In this document: positions 1-11,675 of the stretch, in pieces
Numbering within the stretch: position 1 is the first letter of the stretch
Layout: each line of letters starts with the position of its first letter
Source of the DNA: Coenobita brevimanus
Lineage: Eukaryota; Arthropoda; Malacostraca; Decapoda; Coenobitidae
Assembly (NCBI GenBank): GCA_032717465.1
Contig: CM064681.1
Location: 13,665,954 to 13,729,953, forward strand
Length of the DNA stretch: 64,000 nt
Direction of reading: 5' to 3'
The notes under the pieces: model-generated
Told to the model about the DNA's origin: nothing
Seen by the model: only the letters and a program-made list of their open reading frames with translations
The model's database searches: none
Made by a program: the position numbers and the translations under genes

Positions 1-1204
1 AAAGTGTTACTTTGACGCAGCTGTGGTGAATGAGGTGTGATGCAGTGAATGATGATTGATGTGAATGATGAATGGTAAGGTGAATGAAGTGTGGCAAGGT
101 GAATGAGATATAGTGAGGTGAGTGAAGTGTGGTGTAATGAATGAGGTGTCATGAGGTGACTGGCGTGTAGTGTAGCTAATGAGATGTGGGAGGATGAATG
201 TATGGTGTGATGAATAAGGTTTGGTGTGGTGAACGTTGTGCATGTTGTGGTGAAAGTGCGTGGTGGTACAGCGTCAATCACTAACCCGCTCCCTCATCAC
301 CACACCATCACATTCCCTTGCATCACAAACAGAGGGAGGGTGGGTGTCGGTCAGACACAATGGCCATTTTGGATCCAGAAACACCTTGCTTCTTTACCCC
401 TTGAATCCCAGACGTTTTTTATTGGCATTCTTGCCTTTTCTTATCATTATACTGGTTTATTCTTGCCACCTCTATACAATTACATTCAGCACTGGCGATA
501 CATCTAGTAGTGACAAGGAAAATAATGCTATATCAAATCTCTCTAGTTTAAAAAATCTCTTCTGTGTTCAATAAAAGCGTCTAAAAGTAATAATAAAACA
601 AATGATATTATCCCGTCGAAGGGGTTAACTATTTCAACAAGATGACATCTCTCACATTATTCTTGGTACCCTGGTGGTGGAGAGAGCTTACCTCCGCCTT
701 GATTATAGAGTATAAAGTCAAACTGGGAAAAGTCTGACCCTGACCTCTTGACAAAAATTCAAGATCGTAGCAAAATGTTCAAGGTCACATGTCATGAATG
801 TAGCATGAAATGAACAGATTTTATGCAAGGAATATTATGACTGTCTCATGTCTTGGTCCCTTGTCTTTATTTTGTTTCAAGACATTCATCTTGGCTTTTC
901 ACCTTGTCATTTAAAGTTGAGTCACTTAATCTACTGTCAATCCTCCATCGCTAATCTATATTTGAAGCATATCCATCCAATAGACATATTTTGTCATGAT
1001 CATGACCTTGACTTATGGCCTATTGCGCCCAAAATTTAATCATTATTTCCTCTGATGGTTTTTATTTCGTTTTCTTCATCTGGTGAAAATTCCATCGAAA
1101 AATTTCCCCATACCGGCAGTGGTGGCAAGGGAGAGCGTGACCAATTAACCGAACCAACCAGATAACCCTGGCTGAGTTAAAAATTGGTGATGAAGGGGTT
1201 AAAG

Positions 1205-1815
1205 CTATCAGTACTTAGCTATCATTAACACAACTATCACTGCTGGTAACATTATATCATCACTACTATTATATTCGTCTATCTCACTGCCATAACTGCC
1301 ACAGTGTTCACAACAAACACGGCGTTTAACATTATTTCATCACTACTATTATAATCGTCTAACTCACTGTCATAAATGCCACATTGTTCACGACTACCAC
1401 TGCTCGTAACAGTATATCATCACTACTATTATAATCATCTAACTCACTACCATTACTGCCACATTGTTCACAACTACCATTGATGATAATATATCATCAC
1501 TGCTCTTATCATCGTCTAACTCACTACTATAACTGCCACAATGTTGACAACTACCAATGCTGGTAACATTATATCATCATTACTATTACCACCTCCTAAA
1601 CCATAACAGCCACCCTCTTCACAACTACCTTTGCCGGTAAAATTATATCATCACTACTATTATATCCGTCTAAATCACTTCCATAACTGCCACACTGTTC
1701 CCAACTACAATTCCTGGTACCATTTTATCATCACTACTATTATCATCGTCTGACTCACTACCATAACTACCACAGTGTTCACAACTATCACTGCTAATAA
1801 CATAATAGTTTAATC
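1205..1815. repeat. ~87 bp minisatellite (tatcatcactactatta core)
   Basis: About seven diverged repeats share the order 'gtaacattatatcatcac', 'tactattataatcgtct', 'aactcactaccataactg' and 'ccaca.tgttcacaacta'. Equivalent blocks are 7480-8092, 14215-14655, 20065-20675 and 26085-26530. The blocks at 14215 and 26085 are shorter by about two repeats. Confidence 0.85.
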
Positions 1816-2515
1816 GTCTATCTCACTATCATAACAGCCATATTGTTCATCAGTATCACTGCTACCACAGTCAACATCACTATCACCAGCACAATTAACA
1901 CAATTATAAGCACCATCACTATCACTGCGGCTAGCGCTATCCATATCACTGCTATCACAGTCATCACCACTATCATCATCACAATTAACACACCAGTACC
2001 ATAGCTATCACTTCGACTAGCGCTATCCTTATCGCTGTCATCACAGTCAACATCTCTGTCACCAACACAATTAATACAACTATCAGCATCATCACAATCA
2101 CTACGGCTAACTACCCTCATCCTCACGACAGTCACCATTATCATCATAAGCGTCACTGCGAAGAATACTAAGTCTTTGTAAGTAAGTACCACTATCACAA
2201 CTACCTCTGTTTTCACTATCACCATAGCCTCAACTACCACTATCATCTTAATCACCGCAACCACACCTAACACTATAATCACATTTACCACTGCAACAAT
2301 TACTATGAATATAATCATCACTATCATCATTACGACTATTACCACAATCATTGTTTCCAAAGTTACTGCTCCACAATTGCCAATGACTATCATAATCATT
2401 ACTACCGCAACTGTCACTACGATAACCATCACAACCACAATTACCACACTTATAATCTCTGTTACCACTGTTTACCACTACCACCATCACCGCTTCCACA
2501 ACTACAAGTAGCTCC
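1816..2515. repeat. ATC/ACT-rich low-complexity tract
   Basis: This tract is degenerate 'atcatcactatcaccac' triplet-like DNA. It is open in several frames in both directions, producing Val/Ile/Met-rich, Asp/Ser/Cys-rich or Thr/Ile-rich strings without domains. Counterparts are at about 8093-8832, 14656-15398, 20676-21408 and 26531-27170. The number of a 39 bp internal block ('tcactacgataatcatcaca') differs between units. Confidence 0.8.
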
Positions 2516-2659
2516 ACATCTGTATGGATGACAGGGATGCTGATGGTGAACACTGCCTATAAAGGTGACAAAAATCGTCGCCTTTACTTCTTCTTGTTAA
2601 CATACATGATTTTATTCAGCTTAAGAGAAAATCTTTTCTTATCTACGGTTGATAATAGT

Positions 2660-2830
2660 CCTCATCAGCATTTTAATGAAAGAAATGTTAACTATTTCAC
2701 TCCTGTTGCGCCAAACTTTTCTATCCACTTCATCTAATGTTGAATATGGTCTCCATCAGCCTTCTAATAACAGAAATGTTGACTATACCACTCCTGCTGC
2801 GCCAAACCTTTCTATTCACTTCAGATGTGT
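2660..2830. repeat. Twofold ~85 bp direct repeat
   Basis: Two tandem copies share 'agaaatgtt.actat', 'cactcctg.tgcgccaaac' and 'tttctat.cacttca'. They are present in each complete unit, at about 8977-9147, 15543-15713 and 21553-21723. Confidence 0.75.
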
Positions 2831-3228
2831 GGCCTCTTTTCGTCTAACCTTTAACAAACGTCCAGTAACTGTCTCAGAACATGAGAAATCCTAACTATTT
2901 GGTTTTTGCTATTGCTGAACGATTTTCATTATGTTATGGGTGGCCCACGTAGTGTAAGGGATAAGAAAGGATAAAACCAGTTCATATATAACATCACAGC
3001 TGCACTAAGGAACAACAACAGGTTTTAATATTCCAGGCTGTCTATAACTGATGCGCGGTGGCAGATGTGTTGGTCTGGTTAGCTTTGGTTTTGGTAGTGG
3101 CTGCACAGACACACACATTCAGTACACGAGGTAATCTGGCGAGGGGGTGGCAAGGGTACAGGGCTTGTGACCCAACAGGGTATCTCTGACTCTCAGGGTA
3201 CTCCCCCCCAAGATGCTTCTCGGCGAAG

Positions 3229-3290
3229 TCCAGGGCTGAAATTCATCAACAAACTTACAATCAAACCCTCTCCTAACTAAGATTGGTTCC
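3229..3290 (-). mobile_element. LINE remnant left after internal deletion
   Basis: From 'cagggctgaaattcatcaac' onward this stretch equals the upstream end of the LINE kept in unit 2 (10264 onward), where it reads in frame into the LINE protein. The junction with 'cggcgaagtc' marks loss of 716 bp. The same remnant is at about 16112-16173 and 22122-22183. Confidence 0.75.
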
Positions 3291-3493
3291 CGTATTCTCA
3301 CAGGTCAAAGAGACTCCGTACCGCCTTTCCCTTACCAGCTCACTTCTGTGCATGCCGCGTTAATATTATGCTGTGTTTGTGCCAACTGTGTCGATGTTAA
3401 GATGTAAAAGGCATACAAGAGAATATAAAGGTGAAATGTACCAATGTTTTGCTATGGAAAGAGGTACTGGAAGACCTTCCCACCTCTTTGAGG

Positions 3494-3700
3494 GCAGGGT
3501 GGCACAGTGGTAGAGCGTCGGACTCGGGACCGAGGGGTCGTGAGTTCGAGCTACACCCGGTAGCTGCCATGCAGGGAAGGGGAGCGCCCTGTTGTCACCT
3601 AGCAGGGCTATATGATCTACTAAGGTCTAGCTCCGGGAAACATTTCCCTTTCCCTTCCCCCCTCTTTCTTTTGTATATTACACCCGACTATTCCCCTGTA
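3494..3700 (+). mobile_element. tRNA-derived SINE, unit 1
   Basis: A tRNA-like head at about 3497-3568 has an A-box-like 'ggcacagtggtagagc', a G/C-rich anticodon-arm region ('cggactcgggaccg') and a B-box-like 'gagttcgagc'. The arms are imperfect, with a four-pair anticodon stem and enlarged loop, so this is a SINE head and not a working tRNA gene. A body follows with 'ggaaggggagcgccctgttg', ending in a pyrimidine-rich stretch near 3700. Confidence 0.7.
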
Positions 3701-4565
3701 TTATATTTATGTCTTTCACAGGTCGACACAGGTTGGGAAAATAACAAACCACAGAAGATTAACGTGGCATATGTAAGAATAAACTGATAAGGAAGAGGCG
3801 CTACAGAGTCACCTTAGGTGAGGAGAATACGAGCCTTGGTTTTCCCAGGAAGAACAAGATGTTGGGAAAATGTCTGTGCTTTCCTTTCTTTGTCCTTCCT
3901 GGAAATACTGATCTGAGTGAGGCCGGGGAAGTGATGGTAAGTTTGTGTAGTGAATCTTGGCTCGGAAGCATCTGGCTGGACCCTCACACACCCACACACG
4001 CCACTATCAACACCCGGTGGATTAGGCCTGGCCAGAACCTGACTATACTAAGTGCAGGTTATGACAGGGACACCACTGGAAAAAAACGAGCCGGGACGCT
4101 ACCTCCTGGGTGGCTTGGAAACGCGTCCAGAAACTCACATGCGCATGCGCTTGATTATGCAATTGCAAGCACACACACGTGAATAGATATGAAAATGAAT
4201 GGAAATGTTAAAATTACGGGATTAGTTTTCACAGGTAGCTTCAATTTAAGTAGTTATTGTCAAAATCGAAGATGTTGCTGTGTTATGCAATAGTCAGTAT
4301 CAGTTTCAGAGTATGCAGTATTATCAAAAATGACTAAAACTGACATTGTTTAGTATACTGGTACAGGGAACAGAATGATCCCGTAAGCACTCTCTGCCCA
4401 TCAGTGGCCCAGTGATACGATGTATCCGTAAACGAGGCTGTACCGGAAAAGTAGCCATTAATTCACACGAACTCATTCTGTCTTTGCCACGATAGAACCT
4501 GTCGCAATATACAGTATGTTGAACATTTATGCTTAATTGGTGGAGTGAATTATTATGGCAAAGGA

Positions 4566-4568
<3 letters not shown>

Positions 4569-4630
<62 letters not shown>
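4569..4630. repeat. (GT)n tract, unit 1 left
   Basis: A pure GT dinucleotide run of about 62 bp. Its left flank ('ggcaaaggaatt') is the left flank of the single GT tract in units 2-4. Confidence 0.95.
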
Positions 4631-4633
<3 letters not shown>

Positions 4634-4890
4634 GATATTTATCACCGAGTCGGCCAGGATCAGTTGATGGTCGTGATGGTCAGCTTTTACCCTCCCGGAA
4701 GGGAGCTGAGAGCTCATACAGTCCGATCTAATTGCAAGGCTTTGACCTTCACACACGCACACACCCGTCCCCTTGCTCTAGGGGGAAAGTAACTACCCAC
4801 TTCGTCAGTGAAACTTTTCGCAACCTGAGCGAGGCGCGAACTCCCGTCCACCAGTTGGTAAGCGGAAACGTTACCACTGCACCAGCGAGC

Positions 4891-4891
<1 letters not shown>
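4631..4891 (-). mobile_element. Minus-strand tRNA-like SINE between two GT tracts, unit 1 only
   Basis: On the minus strand an A-box-like 'tggtgcagtggtaacg' (4869-4884) and a B-box-like 'gggagttcgcgcc' (4832-4844) have tRNA-like spacing. The remainder down to 4631 is a presumed body. The segment is absent from units 2-4, where one GT tract joins the outer flanks directly. It may have been inserted in unit 1, or lost elsewhere by GT-GT recombination. Confidence 0.6.

Positions 4892-4953
<62 letters not shown>
4892..4953. repeat. (GT)n tract, unit 1 right
   Basis: A pure GT run whose right flank ('tctctgtgtgaatgttc') is also the right flank of the single tract in units 2-4. Confidence 0.95.
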
Positions 4954-4954
<1 letters not shown>

Positions 4955-5151
4955 TCTGTGTGAATGTTCTTCCCTTCTTAGAAGCCATTTGTTACTCACT
5001 GTTTCTTTCTACATTTTACTTGGTCAGACATACACATTATTTACGTATCTACCTACGAAAAGTAATCCTCATACAGTCTTCTTAGAGAAGGGAAGACATA
5101 TTAGCCTGAGAATAAGTTATTTGCTGGGTAAAAGCATATTTAACAAAAGAC

Positions 5152-5385
5152 AACCAACTTGTGTGAGAAAAGTGTAGAAAACAGGATGGGTCTAACCCAA
5201 CTGCCGTTCCGTTCTACAAACTAGCCAGATGCTAACTTGTGTGAGGAAAGTACATAAATCAGGAAGGGTCTACCCCAACTGCCGCTCCCTTCGACAAAAT
5301 AGCCACATGCTAAATTGTGTAAGGAGAGTATAAAAAACAGGAAGGGTCTGCCACAACTGCCGCTCCCTTCGACAAAATAACCTTG
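5152..5385. repeat. Threefold ~78 bp tandem repeat
   Basis: Three copies share 'cttgtgtgag.aaagt', 'aggaagggtctaccccaact', 'gccgctcccttcgacaaa' and 'atagccacatgcta'. Counterparts are at about 11879-12112, 17729-17962 and 23752-23985. Confidence 0.85.
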
Positions 5386-5898
5386 GTGTTCGAATGAGCA
5401 AACATGAACAACTTTATTTGAAAAACAGAGGAGGATACATGGTTTGATCTATTCCACCTTTGATTTTTTCTGGAGAAGCACAAAGTCAAAGAATGTCTCC
5501 GTGACAGATTAATGATCTCTCCGAGGTTACGTCTGCAGTGACCTAAAATGATACAAATACATAATTTTGGAGGAGCATCGAAGTGGTTATGTAACTGGTT
5601 GTGCATATATTTATTGCGACAATGAATGTTTTTGACAGCTTCTTCCATTTTTCAACTGTGAGAATATTATGTCCATTTTTTCAGTTACTTCTTGTACCAA
5701 TTAATAAGTTGTCATAAATTGCAACGTTGAATTTAAACATGAATTTAATTATGTCACACAGGTGCCTTCTTCCAGAGAATAAGATTTTCCCTCTTGTAAC
5801 CCCTCCATTTAAATATAATCATCTGGCGTTTACCAAAATTAAAAAGGCGTACGGTGGAAGGCGTCACCATTGCAGTGATAGGATCATTTTAGGTTGCA

Positions 5899-6545
5899 AG
5901 TATGGTGAATGAGGTGTATTTACGGCAGTTATGGTAATTGGGGTGTAGTTTATGGCAGGCGTTGTAAATGGGGTGTCATTTACGCCAGGTGTTGTGAATG
6001 AGGTGTAGTTTATGGCAGGCGTCGTAAATGATGTATAGTTAATGGCAGACTTTGTGCATGAGGTGTAATTTACGGCAGGTTTGGTAAATGAGGTGTAATT
6101 TATAGCAGGTATTGTGATGAGGTGTAATTTAGTCATTCTGGGCAGGAATGGTGCATGGCGTGAAGTTTATGGCAGGTGTGGTGAATAAGATGTAGTTTAT
6201 GGCAGGTGTGGTGAATAAGATGTAGTTTATGGCAGGTGAGGTGAATGGGGTGAAGTTTATGACAGATGTGGTGAATCAAAGTGTTACTTTGACGCAGCTG
6301 TGGTGAATGAGGTGTGATGCAGTGAATGATGATTGATGTGAATGATGAATGGTAAGGTGAATGAAGTGTGGCAAGGTGAATGAGATATAGTGAGGTGAGT
6401 GAAGTGTGGTGTAATGAATGAGGTGTCATGAGGTGACTGGCGTGTAGTGAAGCTAATGAGATGTGGGAGGATGAATGTATGGTGTGATGAATAAGGTTTG
6501 GTGTGGTGAACGTTGTGCATGTTGTGGTGAAAGTGCGTGGTGGTA
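5899..6545. repeat. GTGAATGA/GAGGTGTA minisatellite
   Basis: The first half is a degenerate ~30 bp repeat with core 'gtagtttatggcaggtgt' followed by 'ggtgaatgaggt'; the second half degrades to short 'gtgaatgaggtgtgg' words. The reverse strand therefore gives spurious proteins with a repeating INYTSFTTPA pattern. Copies in the other units lie at 1-268 (partial), 12626-13272, 18476-19122 and 24499-25145. Confidence 0.85.
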
Positions 6546-9500
6546 CAGCGTCAATCACTAACCCGCTCCCTCATCACCACACCATCACATTCCCTTGCAT
6601 CACAAACAGAGGGAGGGTTCGTGTCGGTCAGACACAATGGCCATTTTGGATCCAGAAACACCTTGCTTCTTTCCCCCTTTAATCCCAGACATTTTTTATT
6701 GGCATTCTTGCCTTTTCTTATCATTATACTGGTTTATTCTTGGCACATCTATAAAATTACATTCAGCACTGGCGATACATCTAGTAGTGACAAGGAAAAT
6801 AATGCTATATCAAATCTCTCTAGTTTAAAAAATCTCTTCTGTGTTCAATAAAAGCGTCTAAAAGTAATAATAAAACAAATGATATTATCCCGTCGAAAGG
6901 GTTAACTATTTCAACAAGATGACATCTCTCACATTATTCTTGGTACCCTGGTGGTGGAGAGAGCTTACCTCCGCCTTGATTATAGAGTATAAAGTCAAAC
7001 TGGGAAAAGTCTGACCCTGACCTCTTGACAAAAATTCAAGATCGTAGCAAAATGTTCAAGGTCACATGTCATGAATGTAGCATGAAATGAACAGATTTTA
7101 TGCAAGGAATATTATGACTGTCTCATGTCTTGGTCCCTTGTCTTTATTTTGTTTCAAGACATTCATCTTGGCTTTTCACCTTGTCATTTAAAGTTGAGTC
7201 ACTTAATCTACTGTCAATCCTCCATCCCTAATCTATATTTGAAGCATATCCATCCAATAGACATATTTTGTCATGATCATGACCTTGACTTATGGCCTAT
7301 TGCGCCCAAAATTTAATCATTATTTCCTCTGATGGTTTTTATTTCGTTTTCTTCATCTGGTGAAAATTCCATCGAAAAATTTCCCCATACCGGCAGTGGT
7401 GGCAAGGGAGTGCGTGACCAATTAACCGAACCAACCAGATAACCCTGGTTGAGTTAAAAATTGGTGATGAAGGGGTTAAAACTATCAGTACTTAGCTATC
7501 ATTAACACAACTATCACTGCTGGTAACATTATATCATCACTACTATTATATTCGTCTATCTCACTGCCATAACTGCCACAGTGTTCACAACAAACACTGC
7601 GGGTAACATTATTTCATCACTACTATTATAATCGTCTAACTCACTGTCATAAATGCCACACTGTTCACGACTACCACTGCTCGTAACATTATATCATCAC
7701 TACTATTATAATCATCTAACTCACTACCATAACTGCCACATTGTTCATAGCTACCATTGATGATAATATATCATCACTGCTCTTATCATCGTCTAACTCA
7801 CTACTATAACTGCCACAATGTTGACAACTACCAATGCTGGTAACATTATATCATCATGTCTATTACCACGTCCTAAACCATTAACAGCCACCCTCTTCAC
7901 AACTACCTTTGCCGGTAAAATTATATCATCACTACTATTATATTCGTCTAAATCACTTCCATAACTGCCACACTGTTCCCAACTACAATTCCTGGTACCA
8001 TTTTATCATCACTACTATTATCATCGTCTGACTCACTACCATAACTACCACAGTGTTCACAACTATCACTGCTAATAACATAATAGTTTAATCGTCTATC
8101 TCACTATCATAACAGCCATATTGTTCATCAGTATCACTGCTACCACAGTCAACATCACTATCACCAGCACAATTAACACAATTATAAGCACCATCACTAT
8201 CACTGCGGCTAGCGCTATCCATATCACTGCTATCACAGTCATCACCACTATCATCATCACAATTAACACACCAGTACCATAGCTATCACTTCGACTAGCG
8301 CTATCCTTATCGCTGTCATCACAGTCAACATCTCTGTCACCAACACAATTAATACAACTATCAGCATCATCACAATCACTACGGCTAACTACCCTCATCC
8401 TCACGACAGTCACCATTATCATCATAAGCGTCACTGCGAAGAATACTAAGTCTTTGTAAGTAAGTACCACTATCACAACTACCTCTGTTTTCACTATCAC
8501 CATAGCCTCAACTACCACTATCATCTTAATCACCGCAACCACACCTAACACTGTAATCACATTTACCACTGCAACAATTACTATGAATATAATCATCACT
8601 ATCATCATTACGACTATTACCACAATCATTGTTTCCACAGTTACTGCTCCACAATTGCCAATGACTATCATAACCATTACTACCGCAACTGTCACTACGA
8701 TAATCATCACAACCATTACTACCGCAACTGTCACTACGATAATCATCACAACCACAATTACCACACTTATAATCTCTGTTACCACCATTTACCACTACCA
8801 CCATCACCGCTTCCACAACTACAAGTAGCTCCACATCTGTATGGATGACAGGGATGCTGATGGTGAACACTGCCTATAAAGGCGACAAAAATCGTCGCCT
8901 TTACTTCTTCTTGTTGACATACATGATTTTATTCAGCTTAAGAGAAAATCTTTTCTTATCTACGGTTGATAATAGTCCTCATCAGCATTTTAATGAAAGA
9001 AATGTTAACTATTTCACTCCTGTTGCGCCAAACTTTTCTATCCACTTCATCTAATGTTGAATATGGTCTCCATCAGCCTTCTAATAACAGAAATGTTGAC
9101 TATACCACTCCTGCTGCGCCAAACCTTTCTATTCACTTCAGATGTGTGGCCTCTTTTCGTCTAACCTTTAACAAACGTCCAGTAACTGTCTCAGAACATG
9201 AGAAATCCTAACTATTTGGTTTTTGCTATTGCTGAACGATTTTCATTATGTTATGGGTGGCCCACGTAGTGTAAGGGATAAGAAAGGATAAAACCAGTTC
9301 ATATATAACATCACAGCTGCACTAAGGAACAACAACAGGTTTTAATATTCCAGGCTGTCTATAACTGATGCGCGGTGGCAGATGTGTTGGTCTGGTTAGC
9401 TTTGGTTTTGGTAGTGGCTGCACAGACACACACATTCAGTACACGAGGTAATCTGGCGAGGGGGTGGCAAGGGTACAGGGCTTGTGACCCAACAGGGTAT

Positions 9501-9547
9501 CTCTGACTCTCAGGGTACTCCCCCCCAAGATGCTTCTCGGCGAAGTC

Positions 9548-10310
9548 TATCTATCTATCTATCTATTGCCAGACGCCTCAGTCCCGTTTGGGGTGGCCAC
9601 AAACAAATCGCCTCCAAGTCGCTCTGTCCTCCGCCATTTCACTCCCCTGCTCCCAACTCACACCCCCCTCTCTCATATACCTCTCCACCCCATCCCTCCA
9701 TCTCATCCTCGGCCTCCCCCTCCCTCTTTCCCCCTCCACCTCACTCACATACACTCTCTTCGTCAGTCTTTCACCCTCCATCCTCTCCACATGGCCAAAC
9801 CACCTCAGTATGTTCCTCATAACGCTTCCTATCACATCCACATCAACACCACAACGCTCCTTTATATCCTCATTCGTCAGCCTGTCTCTCCATGTGACTC
9901 CACAGGCTCCTCTTAAATAACTCATTTCCACTGCTCTCACTCTTGACTTGAGTCCTTCCAACAACGTCCAAGCTTCACTTCCGTACGTTAGAGTTGGTAT
10001 CACAATACTGTCATGTAGAAACTTTTTCACTTCCATGCTCACTTCCCTGTTTCTTATCATTGCTTTCAAAGAACCAGCAACCTTTCTTCCCTGCTGTACC
10101 CTTTCAAGCACTTCACCCTCCAAACCTCCATCCTTACTCATCACACTACCCAAGTACTTAAACGTACTCACATTTTCCAATTCCTCACCATCCAACCTCG
10201 CTGTACATTCACTGACTTCACCTCTCTCAAAGACCATCACTTTACTCTTCCCTACATTCAGTCCAGGGCTGAAATTCATCAACAAACTTACAATCAAACC
10301 CTCTCCTAAC
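9548..10310 (-). mobile_element. 3' part of a non-LTR retrotransposon kept in unit 2 (RTE-like)
   Basis: This is a minus-strand LINE, 5' truncated near 10310. It ends with a very short 3' UTR ('ggcgtctggcaat', 9565-9577 on the plus strand) and a TAGA tetranucleotide tail (9548-9564). Homologous units 1, 3 and 4 lack 9548-10263 but keep its upstream end, so the insertion predates unit duplication. Its 3' UTR matches the tail of the 5S-derived SINE at 33053. Confidence 0.8.
9578..10297 (-). pseudogene. C-terminal fragment of a LINE endonuclease/reverse transcriptase polyprotein
   Basis: This 239-residue open frame is the region after the RT catalytic YADD motif. Early residues contain GKSKVMVF and FKYLGSVMS, the middle has GRKVAGSLKAMIRNR and PTLTYGSEAW, and the end has WFGHVERM followed by GRGRPRMRWRDGV. 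These are typical of RTE-type and related LINE C-termini. The endonuclease and RT fingers/palm are missing, so it cannot be active. The frame is intact to its stop, suggesting a fairly young copy. It was probably translated from a bicistronic or single long ORF in the full element, which is not present here. The clade assignment rests on motif style only. Confidence 0.75.
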
Positions 10311-10526
10311 TAAGATTGGTTCCCGTATTCTCACAGGTCAAAGAGACTCCGTACCGCCTTTCCCTTACCAGCTCACTTCTGTGCATGCCGCGTTAATATT
10401 ATGCTGTGTTTGTGCCAACTGTGTCGATGTTAAGATGTAAAAGGCATACAAGAGAATATAAAGGTGAAATGTACCAATGTTTTGCTATGGAAAGAGGTAC
10501 TGGAAGACCTTCCCACCTCTTTGAGG

Positions 10527-10733
10527 GCAGGGTGGCACAGTGGTAGAGCGTCGGACTCGGGACCGAGGGGTCGTGAGTTCGAGCTACACCCGGTAGCTGC
10601 CATGCAGGGAAGGGGAGCGCCCTGTTGTCACCTAGCAGGGCTATATGATCTACTAAGGTCTAGCTCCGGGAAACATTTCCCTTTCCCTTCCCCCCTCTTT
10701 CTTTTGTATATTACACCCGACTATTCCCCTGTA
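10527..10733 (+). mobile_element. tRNA-derived SINE, unit 2
   Basis: This is the unit 2 copy of the SINE at 3494, with identical A- and B-box-like segments (10533-10548 and about 10572-10585). It was duplicated with the macrosatellite unit, not inserted independently. Confidence 0.7.
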
Positions 10734-11599
10734 TTATATTTATGTCTTTCACAGGTCGACACAGGTTGGGAAAATAACAAACCACAGAAGATTAACGTGG
10801 CATATGTAAGAATAAACTGATAAGGAAGAGGCGCTACAGAGTCACCTTAGGTGAGGAGAATACGAGCCTTGGTTTTCCCAGGAAGAACAAGATGTTGGGA
10901 AAATGTCTGTGCTTTCCTTTCTTTGTCCTTCCTGGAAATACTGATCTGAGTGAGGCCGGGGAAGTGATGGTAAGTTTGTGTAGTGAATCTTGGCTCGGAA
11001 GCATCTGGCTGGACCCTCACACACCCACACACGCCACTATCAACACCCGGTGGATTAGGCCTGGCCAGAACCTGACTATACTAAGTGCAGGTTATGACAG
11101 GGACACCACTGGAAAAAAAACGAGCCGGGACGCTACCTCCTGGGTGGCTTGGAAACGCGTCCAGAAACTCACATGCGCATGCGCTTGATTATGCAATTGC
11201 AAGCACACACACGTGAATAGATATGAAAATGAATGGAAATGTTAAAATTACGGGATTAGTTTTCACAGGTAGCTTCAATTTAAGTAGTTATTGTCAAAAT
11301 CGAAGATGTTGCTGTGTTATGCAATAGTCAGTATCAGTTTCAGAGTATGCAGTATTATCAAAAATGACTAAAACTGACATTGTTTAGTATACTGGTACAG
11401 GGAACAGAATGATCCCGTAAGCACTCTCTGCCCATCAGTGGCCCAGTGATACGATGTATCCGTAAACGAGGCTGTACCGGAAAAGTAGCCATTAATTCAC
11501 ACGAACTCATTCTGTCTTTGCCACGATAGAACCTGTCGCAATATACAGTATGTTGAACATTTATGCTTAATTGGTGGAGTGAATTATTATGGCAAAGGA

Positions 11600-11601
<2 letters not shown>

Positions 11602-11673
<72 letters not shown>
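11602..11673. repeat. (GT)n tract, unit 2
   Basis: A single GT run of about 72 bp. It carries the left flank of unit 1's left tract and the right flank of its right tract, apart from a small 'gagtg' interruption. Confidence 0.95.

Positions 11674-11675
<2 letters not shown>

Larger units (their letters stand above)
1..6277. repeat. Macrosatellite unit 1
   Basis: This unit has a short LINE remnant (the 716 bp deletion form) and a single-copy segment of about 260 bp (4631-4891) between two GT tracts that units 2-4 lack. It also lacks a ~39 bp ATC-tract block present near 8700, 15260 and 27130. Stretches at about 270-1200, 2830-3230, 3790-4560 and 5390-5890 are AT-rich with no recognisable gene or RNA. 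Confidence 0.9.

Noticed and set aside
1818..2468. Minus-strand 216-230 residue open frames (also at 8096, 14662, 20672, 26535) resembling membrane proteins
   Set aside because: They are translations of ATC/ACT triplet-like simple sequence. Val, Ile and Met dominate, no domain is visible, several frames are open at once, and length varies with repeat number.
3497..3568. Functional tRNA gene
   Set aside because: Box-like motifs are present but the anticodon stem has only four pairs with an enlarged loop, the T stem has mismatches, and a SINE body follows in place of a terminator.
3431..3787. 118-residue plus frame repeated in four units
   Set aside because: It runs straight through the tRNA-derived SINE. 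Its conservation reflects recent unit duplication, not selection on a protein.
4529..5177. Cys/Val and His/Thr repeat proteins
   Set aside because: Translations of GT/CA dinucleotide tracts.
5899..6545. CRISPR-like array
   Set aside because: The 30 bp units are contiguous and degenerate with no unique spacers, and the setting is eukaryotic. It is a minisatellite.
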